Assembly: GCA_036346205.1 (NCBI GenBank)
Contig: JARFJB010001166.1
Span: 11,595,501-11,659,500, forward strand
DNA: 64,000 nucleotides
Reading direction: 5' to 3'
From: Vesta saturnalis
Taxonomy: Eukaryota > Arthropoda > Insecta > Coleoptera > Lampyridae
Positions 36,323-47,859 of this stretch are shown here, one piece after another. Below the pieces are notes generated by a model. The model searched no databases, was not told where the DNA came from, and saw only the letters and a program-made list of their open reading frames with translations. Position 1 is the stretch's first letter. The number at the start of each line of letters is the position of its first letter. The position numbers and the translations under genes are program-made.

Positions 36323-36780
36323 GCCTCCTTCTATTTAATTTATGTTTATTATAATTTTGTATCATGCATTACAAATTTGTGTGACTGATTCTGCATTTGA
36401 ATATGGCGCTACATTCTGGATAAAAATTTGATTGGCTGGCCATTCTTCTTCGATCGGCCATTATGCGCGTTGCTACACCTGGGGGCTGTTGCACAGTAAA
36501 CTACAAGTTAATAATATTAATGAAATACTTTTAACTTGTAGAATTGTGTTGCACAATAAGAATTCACAAATGTACAAGTTATTAGTTGTAGATCGAAAAA
36601 TATTAGTGAAATGTACAAGTGTTTATTGCACAATTGACAGTGTTACTACAAGTTAGCAAAAAATATGAGCATCCACTGATATATTTTCTACAAGTTTAAG
36701 TTAGCTTATAATTTCGTATTACAAGTGAAGTTATGCAGTTAGTTGATGTTGCTTGTGTGTAAAATATAAGAATGTAAAAT

Positions 36781-37845
36781 TTGTGGTTAGGCTCATGTAG
36801 TGATGAAGAACATGACAGAATTCCAAATGAACAGAGAGAAGTGCAAATTTTTCAGAGAAGGAAGATTTTCAGGGCAAGAGTGCATTTTGACTTTCCAAAT
36901 GATTTTGAGTTTAATGAGAGGTACCGAATGAAGTCTGATAAGATGGAGGTTTTGTTGAAAAAAATTGGTTTGAGGTTACACCCTAAAAACAAGAGTGGTG
37001 CTTTATCTCCTAAGCAACAGATGTGTATAACTTTGCATTGGCTTGGCAGTGGAGCTCAATTTCACACCGTCGCAAACATGCATGGGGTTCATAAAGCTAC
37101 AGTTTGTAGAACTGTTGCTAGCTTCGTACGTGCTGTAAACAGCGAGTTATTTACTACAGTGGTTTCATGGCCTGAAGATATTGCTAATGAAATTAATAGT
37201 TCCTACAGAATTGCCAACTTTCCATACGTTTGTGGTGTAATTGATGGTACCCTTATTCGCGTAGATGCCCCTACAGTTAATGAAGAAGCTTATGTTGACA
37301 GACATGGTGAGCACTCTTTAAACTGTATATTTGTGTGTAGTGCCTCATGCTTTTTTTATTATGTTAGTGCAAAATGGCCTGGAAGTGTACACGATGCACG
37401 TATTTTACGAAACAGCACGCTGCATAGAAGAATGGAAGGAAATCCCCTATTCCAAAATGCATTACTGTTGGGGGACTCAGCTTATCCATTGAAACAATGG
37501 CTAATGACACCACTGCATCATGATCCTAATGATGTGTCAGAAAGGAGGTACAATCGCAGGTTAAAGGCAATAAGACAAGTGGTTGAACGTTCACTCGGTA
37601 TCTTGTAGGAAAAATTTCCATATCTCAACCAGCTTCGTCTGAATCCAACATATGCTGCTTCAGTTGTGAAGTGTTGAGCCACTCTTTGTAATTTTGCAAG
37701 GGATGAAGGCGAAGCCAATGTTATTCCTATCCATGAAGATGCAGATGAGCTGGGTAACGTCAATGTAGAACAACAAGAAGTTGAAGAGGCAGTCAACTTA
37801 GGAGGTCGTCTAAGACAGCAGCAGATATTACAATTAATTATATAG
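36781..37845 (+). pseudogene. Harbinger (HARBI1-like) transposase, two premature stops
   Basis: A DDE nuclease of about 354 codons is recognisable in one frame. CGVIDGTLIRVDAP carries the first Asp, WPGSVHDARILRNS the second, and LLGDSAYPLKQWLMTP follows. VVERSLGIL carries the catalytic Glu. A helix-turn-helix-like GVHKATVCRTVASF precedes the core. The in-frame TAG at 37606-37608 falls right after the catalytic Glu block and a TGA follows at 37675-37677. The natural stop is at 37843-37845. No ATG is available upstream of the conserved N terminus; a TTG stands at 36781, and the first in-frame ATG is at 36910. Otherwise the sequence is well preserved, so inactivation is fairly recent. Confidence 0.9.
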
Positions 37846-38048
37846 GCCTAAGAGCCTATCATAAACAATATGTAACATTCACATGTCAAGTTAATTGTTA
37901 ACTTGCCTTTATAACTCTCCGTTGTATACTCTTATCTACTGTGTCGTGTAATTTATACAAGAACAGTTAATAACGTGCAATACACACTCATTAAAGGTAA
38001 TATTATGCAATTATGTGCTTTATTTATACTTTGGTCGGTACATAATTC

Positions 38049-39745
38049 TTAGACCTCTTCATTTACGTCAGCACTTTCTTGAATTACATATAACTGTCCT
38101 ATTTGAGGAAAAGGTTCTGTAAATTTAGATGGGCACAATCCCAGTTCTCTCTCTAGCTGCAGTATCTGCAATGATCGGTAATAATTTTCTTTTTCCATTA
38201 TTTCCACTGACAGTTCCAGTTTCCTTCTTTTTAAGAAAACTTCTTTTGCTGACTCAGCTGAACAGGGCACATTCATAGCTGGCTGCTCTATAACAAACAT
38301 AGGAAATTCATAGCATTCACCATTACAATCTTAGGGGATTAGTGCTTAAGTTAATAATTTTGAATAAATTTCACTTACCGACATTTTTACGTTTACTGTT
38401 CTTTGATTTGATAGAACTAGATTGACTTGGAATGATAATATCATTCAGAATAGAGGGCTCAGCAACTGCTGCTGGTGGTTCTTCAATTTCTTCTACATTC
38501 AACTGAATGTCTGGACTATCATCTAAAGACTCCTAGATGTTTAAGCCAACCACAGCCGGCGAGTCATTGTCAACTATCTCAGGAACTTCACAATCCACTT
38601 CTGTAAGTTTAGCATTTGGCCCTCCATCCGTGCCAGTTTTCCTTGCATTGTCTTGCTTTTCCTGTAACACAAGATAGGCCTAGAGAACTAAAATAATGTT
38701 GTTATTAACAGTATACTAATAATTTACGTTTAAAGTAAATAAAAAGTCAACATAATAGTTTATAAAGAGGTACAAATTAATTGTTAAATAAATCCGCATA
38801 ACTTCTCGTAACTACCTCATGATTAAAACCCTCCGACAGGTGCAATAGCATAAGTAACGAGTTCGGGCGCAATGCATCTGTCAGATGACTGTTTGAAAAA
38901 AATAATTTCAAGAGGTTAATTAATTCTAAAATAATGTTATTTGTATTCAAAAATAAATTCTATATTTAGAATTTAATTTTGTTCATTTTGTACGTGTACA
39001 TTCAGCCAAGGAAACAAAAAGTCCTGAATTGAGCGCAATTAATCTCTCAGATTATTTTAAAATGAATCAATTATTTTATGTATTTGATTTTTTAAAATGC
39101 ACTTACTGTTCTTACAAATTCATTCTGAATAGACTGTGTGATGTAAAATATCCAGCTGCTAACTCACCAAAATTACTACAAACGGGCGCAACTAATCTGT
39201 GAGATTATATAGGTCACAGCAACGGATATCTGTATTCCACAGCACCACAATTATGACTGCATATAAAGCAAGTTCCAAGGGGAAGATACAAGAAAGCGCA
39301 GACGCGAATGCCGAGAAAATCCAGATATATTTCCAAACGTTTGAGCCATAAATCTGTCAGATGAGTTGCGCCTGTCGGCGGGTTAAGTTTGTGGTTGTAT
39401 TAAGTTAGGTTATGTTTGCATTGAGTATATCATTTGCTTTATGAACGTGGCACAATAGATTGACAGTTAACCTACATGTTTATACTAGGTAATTGGAAAA
39501 GCACTTACCATGGTCAACTTCCTCACGTTCGGCCACCAAACATCTCTCACATATGTAACTTCTTTTCCCTCCGAAATGACACCAAGTGCCTGCACATATG
39601 CACTTATTTCTTTCCACGTCAGCATTTCATCTTTCTTTGTAAGTGTCTTGCTGAATGATCCAAAAAGGATGTTCTCACTTTCTTTGATTTTTTGAAGAAT
39701 GCTTAGTTGAACTTTTCGCTGATCATCCCGTTTACCCCTTATTAT
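38049..39745 (-). pseudogene. Harbinger Myb/SANT-like DNA-binding protein, three exons, damaged
   Basis: In Harbinger elements this partner protein helps bring the transposase to the ends. Minus-strand exons: about 39745-39509 (KRDDQRKVQLSILQKIKESE, then KKDEMLTWKEISAYVQALG, then VTYVRDVWWPNVRKLTM), 38661-38379 (acidic, low complexity) and 38329-38049 (charged coiled-coil-like FLKRRKLELSVEIMEKE, ending in NEEV). The junctions are ATG|GTAAGT, TTACAG|GAAAAG and GTCG|GTAAGT. Exon 2 has an in-frame TAG (after VVGLNI). The upstream ATG is out of frame by what looks like a 2-base insertion. The first intron is 847 bp because of a nested MITE. Confidence 0.75.
38823..39386. mobile_element. piggyBac-type MITE with TTAA duplications
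   Basis: TTAA occurs at both borders (38823-38826 and 39383-39386). The inner ends are inverted: left AACCCTCCGACAGGTGCAA; right, read backwards, CCCGCCGACAGGCGCAA. TTAA targets and CCC-starting ends are the hallmark of piggyBac-like elements. The ~556 bp interior has no coding capacity. It contains three direct and one inverted copy of a GCGCAA-N-ATCTGTCAGAT-like motif. Confidence 0.75.
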
Positions 39746-39978
39746 AGCTACATTAAAATTCTAACTAACTTCAATTGCTATTTTTTAAAAACAAAACAAC
39801 AACTCAACTGTCATAGACAATTGAAACACAGTTTTTGTCAGCAGTTTTGCCAACCATTAATCCACTTGGCTAATTAAACTATACAACAATTAATACATTT
39901 TATAAATCAGTTGACTTGTAGTTTTGTAATATTTTCTTGTAGAAACTATACTAATATTATTAGTGTACAGTTTTTTTT

Positions 39979-40140
39979 TGTGCAACAGAAACTACTAGTA
40001 CTTGTAATTTGTAGTTTGTAACTTGTAGAATTTCGCTAGTATTATTAGTATCATTGTGCAACAGAAACTACTAGTACTTGTAATTTGTAGTTTGTAACTT
40101 GTAGAATTTCGCTAGTATTATTAGTATCATTGTGCAACAG
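39979..40140 (+). repeat. 76-bp tandem duplication in the Harbinger right end
   Basis: A unit beginning TGTGCAACAGAAACTACTAG and containing TTAGTATCAT at its end is present twice at exact 76-bp spacing (39979 and 40055). A third partial start lies at 40131. Confidence 0.9.
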
Positions 40141-40152
40141 GCCCCAGGTCTT

Positions 40153-40581
40153 TTTAGATCATGCATGCGTAGACAAAGACCAGTCGACATGAGTCGGAAT
40201 CCGAATTAGCATTCGTTATTGCATGTGGCTAAGCACTAGCGATATTACTAAACTTGTGTCTCAGGTAACGCTACAGTAGTTACCAACAGAAAAACTTAAA
40301 ATGATCACTAACTAAATAACCCTCGTTCTCTGCAAATTTTATTTGCAGCTATGTTCTGCAAGGTCTGCACTGCAAATAACGATTTGGAAACTACGTTCTG
40401 TATTTATAATGACTTTTGACAGAAAATAAACTATGACGCAAAGCGTCAAAATTCATCTTAATTTCAAAATTATTCGTATTCCAGATAAAAAATTTAATAA
40501 AGTATAAATGGAAGATCCCAAATTTAAGTATTGTATTTGAATTATAGTAAAAAAATTTACTAGAAGCAAAACTTTTTCTAA
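40153..40581. other. Upstream flank of carrier gene 1
   Basis: Unique-looking AT-rich DNA between the Harbinger end and the carrier ATG. No clear promoter motif is recognised. Confidence 0.4.
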
Positions 40582-41920
40582 ATGGGCAAAGAATTAGAAA
40601 AAGAAATAAAACATTTTATACTTCATTTTGTACTCGCTGGAGTAACAGCGGCAGTGTCCAAAACAATCGTAGCTCCAATAGACAGAATTAAGCTAATAAT
40701 CCAAAATCAAGATTCCGCCTTACAGGTTTTAACCGGTGAAAGAGAAAAGTATAAGGGATTTATAGACTGCCTATTACGAATCCCAAAAGAACAGGTATGT
40801 TTATATCAACTCCTTTGTATTATTAATGTATTTTAGGGATTGGCTAGTCTTTGGAGAGGAAACACTCTTAATATTATGCGATACGTCCCTACACAAGCAC
40901 TAAATTTTTCTTTCCAAGATGCATATTTCAATTTTATTCGTACAAAGATTAATACGAATTCTGACTTAAAAACTACATTAATTGTATCTCTTGCTGGTGG
41001 TATGGCAGGTGGAACCACAACATGTATACTCTTTCCTGTGGAATTTTGTCTGACACGAATCAGTGTTGATATGGGAGGTACAACTTCACATTAAATAATT
41101 AATTCATCAATATCAATTTAATGATAGGTAGCACAAGAAAAGCAAAACACGTTAACAGAGAATTTTATAATTTAAGAGACTGCTTAAGTAAAGTTACCAA
41201 AAAAGCAGGAATTCGTGGACTATACAGAGGAATGCAATTTTCTGTTGCTGGTGTAGGAATTTATCGGGGTTTATATTTCGGATTGTTTCACTATGCCAAA
41301 GTACTATGGAGAAATCATAAACCAGCTGCTTATGCTGAAATAGAGCGACCCCCACTCCTTACAGGATTAATTCTAGCACAAGTAAGGGTTACAATTACAA
41401 ATAGTACTGACTGGTTAATGATTCATGTTACAATTGTGAGAGTGTCATTAATAAACCTCGCCAAATATCACATTTTGTAATTCTATTTATTGTTTACATG
41501 CAGTTAATTTGCTTATTTCACACACATCCTTATAGTGAAATAAGTTAATGGAACAGTGCCGCAACAATGACAATAAGGACAACTTATTTTTTCGTTACAG
41601 TTATCAAGTATGGCAGCTGGAATAATTGCCTATCCATTAGATACATTGGGCCGAAGGCTTATGTTAGATTCTGGACGACCTGAACACTTACGTTTGTATA
41701 AATCTGCATTGAATGCTCTTCAACTGATATTATCAAAGGAAGGACCCAGAGGTTTGTACAAAGTATAAGGTAAACGTATGACTGAGTATTCTATCGTAAT
41801 TCAAGTATATTTTAGGGTGTTTTGGTCAACTGTATAAGAGGATTTGGTGGAGCTGTAGTGTTAGTCTTATACGATGAAGTTTTGCACCGCATTGATTGGG
41901 ACAAATGGCTTAAAACATAA
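40582..41920 (+). CDS. ADP/ATP-carrier-like mitochondrial carrier (SLC25 family), gene 1
   Basis: Six-helix inner-mitochondrial-membrane exchanger of the ADP/ATP carrier branch, 324 aa. Exons: 40582-40794, 40837-41077, 41128-41381, 41601-41762 and 41816-41920. All borders are GT...AG and phases agree. Three repeats are visible: APIDRIKLIIQNQ with KYKGFIDCLLRI; FPVEFCLTRISVD with IRGLYRGMQFSVAGVGIYRG; and YPLDTLGRRLML with LYKSALNALQLI. Residues aligned with the nucleotide-contact K22, R79 and R279 of the bovine carrier are present (SKT, MRYVPTQALNF, CIRGFGG). The RRRMMM signature is altered to GRRLML, and two of the three matrix-gate basic residues are missing. It pairs with the inverted paralogue at 61896-63019. 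Probably an expressed but diverged carrier; its substrate cannot be assumed. Confidence 0.9.
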
Positions 41921-42180
41921 ACATTAAATTTCTTCCGTCATAAACCACATGTATTGTAGGAGTAATATGCAACATTAACATATGAGAATATTTCTTATCA
42001 ACTGTTCGTACATTAATGAAGTGCGTTTTTCATAAGTTGTACGGCATAGTTACGATTGAAAATTATGTTTCCTGGTATTACCATAATGGTTAAAAATTGT
42101 TTGTAACGGCCTTCAGACATATATCCAGGTTTTTTGTATACTTGACAACGTGTTTTTTTCCTTAAGAAGATACGTACATA

Positions 42181-43379
42181 CGAGGGTTGATCCCCATGCT
42201 CCGCTGGCTTACTGCTAGTGGAGATACAAACCTCGCGACACAGAATCTTCGTTACCGATATGTGCCTACAGCACATGCACAAAATGAAGTCTCTATCTGT
42301 CACGGCAGTTGTTTGTTTCAAATAAAGTGCCATAGTAGTGCAAAAATGAGCGTGTTGAACAAAGAGCGATAATTAAATACCTCTTAAAAAAGGATATAAT
42401 TCTCATCAAACCTCATGAAGGCTTGGTAAACACTTTAAGGGAGTGTGCTATTAATTGTGATTTTGTGAAACAATGCTACCGTGAAAGAACAGCTTGCGAA
42501 AATAAACTCGCTGGTCCACCAAAACACGTTACAGTAACAACTACAAGAAACATCCATAAACTCCATGATCTGGTACTGCGAAATGTCACTGAGGGACATA
42601 GTAGAGGAAACTGGCATATCGTATCACTCTGTGCACAACATATTACGAGAACTCTTGGACATGAAAAACTTGTCCGAGCGTTAACCGAAACTCAAAAACG
42701 ATGCCTAGTTGTGATTTGTAAACGACTTTTAACGCAATATATACAAAATCTGCAAAACCTTTTGGATAGATTTGTAACGATGGGCGAAACATGGGTCCAC
42801 TACTATGATCCAGAAACGAAAATGCAAAGTATGCAGTCGTAGCATCGTGGTTCTCCACCCCCTCGAAAGTTCAAGTCTCGGCCGTCAGTCATTTTTGAGA
42901 CACCCAAAGAGTAATTCTCATTGATATTTACAAGCAGGAGCTACAATAACAGACAACAATTACGCTAGGTTAATATCAAAATTACGCGTAGCTATCAAAG
43001 ACAAATGTCTTAGCAAAGTAAGGCGCAATGTGCTTTATCACCAGGACAATGTGCACAGCCACACTTCTTGTTTTGTGATGGCTGCTATATCTAACGCAGG
43101 TTTGGAATTGCTTAAGCACCCGCCATATACACCAGATCTAACTCCCAGTGACTATAGACTGTTCCCCAATCTCAAGGAACACCTTGTGGGGGGGGGGGGG
43201 ATTTTCATGCAACTAGGAGCTCATAGACACTGTAAACCAGTGGTTTGCAAAGGTTGGACAATCGTTCTTCTAGGAAAATGTTAAACACAGGTGGGATAAA
43301 TGTGTCAGTATTAAGGAGGATTATGTAGAAAAACGAAACAACCTAAAGTTGGTCAGGGGCCAATAGGGATCAACCCTCG
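42181..43379 (+). mobile_element. mariner transposon, full length but inactive
   Basis: Terminal inverted repeats CGAGGGTTGATCCCCA (42181 on) and GGGATCAACCCTCG (ending 43379) are flanked by TA on both sides. The 1.2 kb inside encodes a mariner transposase in broken frames. A run of ten G at 43190-43200 lies in the region following the last catalytic block. Confidence 0.9.
42330..43345 (+). pseudogene. mariner transposase, frameshifted
   Basis: An open frame at 42423-42842 includes RGNWHIVSLCAQHITRTLGH and the first catalytic Asp region as ETWVHYYDPETKMQSMQ; it ends in a TAG where Trp is usual. After a gap of broken frames the second Asp block is MLYHQDNVHSHTS. The third is HPPYTPDLTPSDYRLFPNLK, placing the DD34D layout of mariners. 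The G10 run near 43190 shifts the frame after this block. The remaining 3' end KCVSIKEDYVEK is out of frame. Dead copy. Confidence 0.88.
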
Positions 43380-43381
43380 TA

Positions 43382-44554
43382 TGCATTTCATTTTCATCAA
43401 TTAATTATTACTTTTATAAAAGGAAAACAATAATAGCTCATAGTGAAATAGAATAGGTTGGGAACAACAGTCAATAAATGTCCAAGTGGGCAAGTAAATT
43501 GCTTAAACTAGTACATAGCAGTACTTGGTGTAGCACAAAACAAGAAATACGGTATGTGTGGGCATAAATAAATACGAGATCCTCGACAGATATCACAGAA
43601 GAGGTATTGGACACTAGCTTTTAGGAAAAAAATAGACCGCTTTAATCTCGAAATTAATAAAACAAGCAGTACGAGGAACAAGCTGGAGAAGGTCTGAGGT
43701 ACATACGAAACAAAATCCGATCAAACAATATTCTTCAATTCTAATAATTCAATAATAGTAAATGGAAACAAGCCAGGCGTATAATGTATCAAAATTCTAT
43801 AGTACAATAATAATGAATATAGAATAAATCAATAATGAATTAACATTTGACTAATTTAAAGTTATTAGATTTTTGAGCTGTCGTAAGCATTAACAGGTCT
43901 AAGGAAGTACATCTCCAAGCCGGATTGACTGGTCTCAACCAAATACGGCAGATGGGCGGGAGTCGTTTCAAGGTATACGAAAAATTGGTTTGGTATATGG
44001 GACGCCGGCGTCACAAAGCCGTTAGTGGGCACGGAACGACCGGGTTGTCGGATCACGACAAAATTCGACGCCCATGGTATCTAACGTAGGCTAGTACAAA
44101 AATAGTGTCGATAAGATCTAGAGCTCATAGACCTCTCAGTGGTCGGAAAGTGGAGAAGTGAGGTTTGAGAGAGGAGAGCCTTACTACAATCTGTACTACC
44201 TATCTTAACCTTTGCAAGTGGTTCACCACCTTACATCGTTTAAACAATACAGAAATAATAAATGTGCTCCACTAACTCAACTGATTCAAATGAATTAATC
44301 TTTGCTCTAATATTCGCTAGTTAACCTTATTGTTACTATAAAAATTTATGTAATAACCACAGCTCTTCACATACTTCATTAATTAAGTATTCGAAGGATA
44401 CGATTAGATCCCTTGCAACAAGGGGTTTAATAGATGACCATTTTAGGGGTTTAAGTAACCAAAATATAAATTAAATTTATTTTTCTTGTGTAATAATGTT
44501 ATAAGTAGAATTAATATTTTGTAATTAATATGTAGAACATCTGTCGAACGTACG
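43382..44554. other. No gene seen
   Basis: AT-rich DNA. A slightly GC-richer block at 43900-44060 has a short minus-strand frame that I do not recognise. Confidence 0.35.
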
Positions 44555-46200
44555 AGTTGACATTGTTGGAAGACAAACTGTAATGACGACAAATTGGTAA
44601 TGAAACTTTAAATGAAAAAACCGTGCCTTCACTATTAGTGTCTTTGTGATGTTACAATCTTAAATATTGTTAAAGTAAGTATTAATTAAATTGAAATAAG
44701 GAATTACTTTCAATATAAATTGTTAAACTTGACAAATAACATTAAGTGAATAGTCCTAAATTTCTTTCAGAAAGATCAAAACTATCTCGATATCGAGTAT
44801 TGATACTGGTGTATTGGTAATGTTTTTTTTAACCACCAATACATCAATAAAACTAACTGTAATTGAGGTTAGTTAATTTGCTTCTCAACCGTTTAATATA
44901 ATAATAGTAGAAGAAGGTTGCTCAATATCTCAATACCTGATAAAACTAATAATATACACTGATGTGTTATATTTTCTACCACAATTAAGTCAGTCTAAAT
45001 ACTTCTTTCGAACCTAATACTGTGGTACTGGCTACTTCTTTGGATTAAACTCGGACAATGAACTCAAAGGTATAAATCGACTACACCAATTTAAGTTAAA
45101 GATGAAATATAACGTCACAGACATAAATATTGAAACCTTTTATGTAATCCTATCATGCCTAAATTTAGCTAAACTTAATCTAAGTACATACGACATGTAG
45201 ATTCAATGTTCGAGTTCTGGTATAATTTATTTACACTATCAATAAGTTTAATGTATATGGTAAAAAAAGAAAATGAAATATACTTTCAGCACGCGACCAT
45301 TGACTTATTCCAACAATACATAGAAGCATAAAGTATCTTTATGATTGGAGCAATAATCCACTGTTTGATTTCCTTTGGGTTCACGATATTTTCCAACACT
45401 AGCATATATCTCAAGGTAATTTTGGTATAACAATGTTTCGATCACCTCGAACTACAATTGCTTTCTTGACCAACCAATTTAGTTTCCTTTCATTACTTCA
45501 ACACAGTACTATTCCTTACTCGAATCAATATCACCTGTTTTCCTACGTACATAATTGAGGTTATGGTATATTTAAACTACACTATTTTGGAATATTATCC
45601 CAATTTAAGGTGTAATTATTTGAAACGTTTACGTTCACCTTGTTTGTTAAATTCCAAGCATACGGTTTAACAGATCCTCTGACTTTTCAATTATAACCAA
45701 ATAATTGTGGACCATATCTGTTCACCATTTACTTTATGTATAACTATAAAAGTAAATTATTTTAGAAGTGATGCCATCAAAGTTATTTTGCTAAAGTTAA
45801 ATTGGCGCAAAACTTATGTGTAAAATTAATATGTGATTCTGATTGACCAAATACTGTGTTTTGTTTCTTAAAACTTTTGTTGAATTTAGTTTAAATTTTA
45901 TCGATAAGTGGCGCCTCTATCTCTATCAATCTAAAATAAGTCACAGTTTGGTCAGTGACGGTTCGTTATCTTTTATAAACTCTGAATTGAAGATTAATTT
46001 ATTTATAATGTAAACATTAATTTATACTTCGCTTTAAAATTCATTTAATAGTTTTGAATGTTAACTTGCAAACTTATCTTAAACTTGAATATACGACTTT
46101 AGTTATATTTACACAGAATGCTTTAATATATTTGCAATTTATTTTCAACCCCTACCAGTGGCGTATCTTAATTCTTTAATATCTGAATTTCTGTTTACTA
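44555..46200 (+). repeat. Uncharacterised dispersed repeat, copy B
   Basis: Colinear diverged copy of 25636-28190 in the same orientation. It begins TTGGAAGACAAACTGTAATG, contains CAGCACGCGACCATTGACTTA, and ends near CCTACCAGTGGCGTAT. It is shorter than copy A by several internal deletions. Confidence 0.7.
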
Positions 46201-46559
46201 ATTTAATGAATTTTATACTTTTTTTTAAGGCAACAACGATAGTGCTGAACAACTAAACACGAATTTGTCTCACATAAACTCAATACTAATAAAATAATGC
46301 TGACTTCAGACTAACAAAAACAAAAAATGTGACCAATTAAAATGTTTCACCTCAACAGGCTCCACATTCGGTACCAATTTGTAATGTTGCTGACTTAATT
46401 TTTGTTGAAAAAGAAGAAGTTAAGACAGTGCCTTCGCTTTGCCTAGTCGACCGCTGATGATAGCGTAGCTATTGAAACGCGTTCGGCATCTAGCTCCTAA
46501 AGTTATGTGAATAATCGTTTAATGGTCAAGTTTCGACACAATTAATTCACTTAATCAAA

Positions 46560-46900
46560 TCAAACCTATAATTTATTTGAAATTTAAATTTAATCTCAGT
46601 ACGTAACTATTGACTAATTGTATAATAAAGATCTCTTACTTAATTGGCTATATGTGATCCAATATTAGGTACCTCTTCTTGAATACACACAGTCGTAATA
46701 TATTCCCAAACTGCTGTATAAATATGTTCCAATATTCTTGAACCTTATTGATCCTAGATTTTAATTTTTATGGTGACATATCAAAATGGCCACACGTAAA
46801 AGTCATCAACAGTTCTGCATTGATGTATCTATCGCCTTCTCCGGCGTATTAATACATTTCATCTCCAGTAAGAATTGGAATAAGGCATTATTAAAATGGT
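46560..46900 (+). repeat. Uncharacterised dispersed repeat, copy C (partial)
   Basis: TCTCAGTACGTAACTATTGACT, ACACACAGTCGTAATATATTCC, AAAATGGCCAC and CTCCGGCGTATTAATACATT match copy A at 26660, 26770, 27405 and 27500 respectively. A large internal part is missing. Confidence 0.6.
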
Positions 46901-47859
46901 CTTGGTCAATTTTACTTCTCTTTGGTTCATGCCATGCGCAAATCAATATAAACTGCAAAACAATTTGCTAACGTATATTTCTGATTTTTTAATTTGTATA
47001 AAACTTCGATATCCTAATACAATTGAAATTTCTAGGCCGTCCCTACAAAGCACCAAACCAAATAAACACAAACCTTGTTCACATATAAAACACATAAAAA
47101 TCTGGACATACTTATAAATCAATCTCAAATAGGAATTACACTAAGATTGATAATCGAAGTTGGATTAACGATAGCGAAAGCAGAAAACATTGCTAAACAA
47201 ATGTAGCTGTCTGAAAATATGCTAATATGAGCTACAACACATCATTAATATGAGAAAGCAGCGCTGGCATTGGAAAAGGAACAGCAACTCCAGAATCGGG
47301 AATATTAAAGATAAGAAACGAAAGAAACCAGTTGCTTAATCAAAGAATAACTATTTTGTGGCATACACACAAAACTACCTAAAGATACGATGAAAATTCA
47401 TCTAGAATAATGAGATCAACGAAATTTCAAAGAACAAGAGTCATCACGAATTAACGACATAGAAAAGGTGGATGAACAGAAAGACAGAATGACCAATCAC
47501 TTACACAAAAACCATTCGAGGAATTTTACCCTCGAATCTGTAAATAAAACACAACAGAAATATGAATTTTTCATGTGCACTGAGAACCTAAAAGTGAATG
47601 CAGATGGGATTATTTGTTCATACTTTCTATATACCGATAAAGCAATACATAATTTTGAAAAAAATAACATTTTTATACGGGGAAAAGAAGTAGAATTATA
47701 CGAACTATGCGACAGTGCAGGAAACGAAAATAAAGTGTTACTATATAAATAAAACAGATCGATTTTAAAACCAAAATCAGTAGAGCACGGCATTGAAAAA
47801 TCGGTATTAGTACACAAACATGCCGCTTCATTTAAAGAGAGCCCCGACAATACTCCATA
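46901..47859. other. Possible upstream part of the Gypsy element, unassigned
   Basis: A 94-codon frame (47468-47752) containing HNFEKNNIFIRGKEVELYEL lies just upstream of the reverse transcriptase remains and in the same direction. It may belong to that element, but I cannot place it in a known domain. Confidence 0.3.

Larger units (their letters stand above)
36474..40152 (+). mobile_element. PIF/Harbinger-type DNA transposon, two-gene, inactive
   Basis: The ends are inverted repeats. The left end reads ACCTGGGGGCTGTTGCACA from about 36475, and the right end read backwards is ACCTGGGGCCTGTTGCACA. The subterminal regions on both sides are rich in CTACAAGTT-type strings. Between them lie the two genes typical of Harbingers: a DDE transposase (plus) and a Myb/SANT-like DNA-binding protein (minus), arranged convergently. 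Both carry stops. I could not identify a convincing 3-bp target duplication. A piggyBac-type MITE is nested at 38827-39382. Confidence 0.85.

Noticed and set aside
36474..40152. A 3-bp target duplication for the Harbinger element
   Set aside because: The bases next to the inverted repeats (TAC on the left, CTT on the right) do not match, and shifting the borders by a few bases does not help.
47468..47752. 94-codon frame as a host gene
   Set aside because: It lies directly upstream of and in line with the Gypsy pol relic, so transposon origin is more likely, though unproven.
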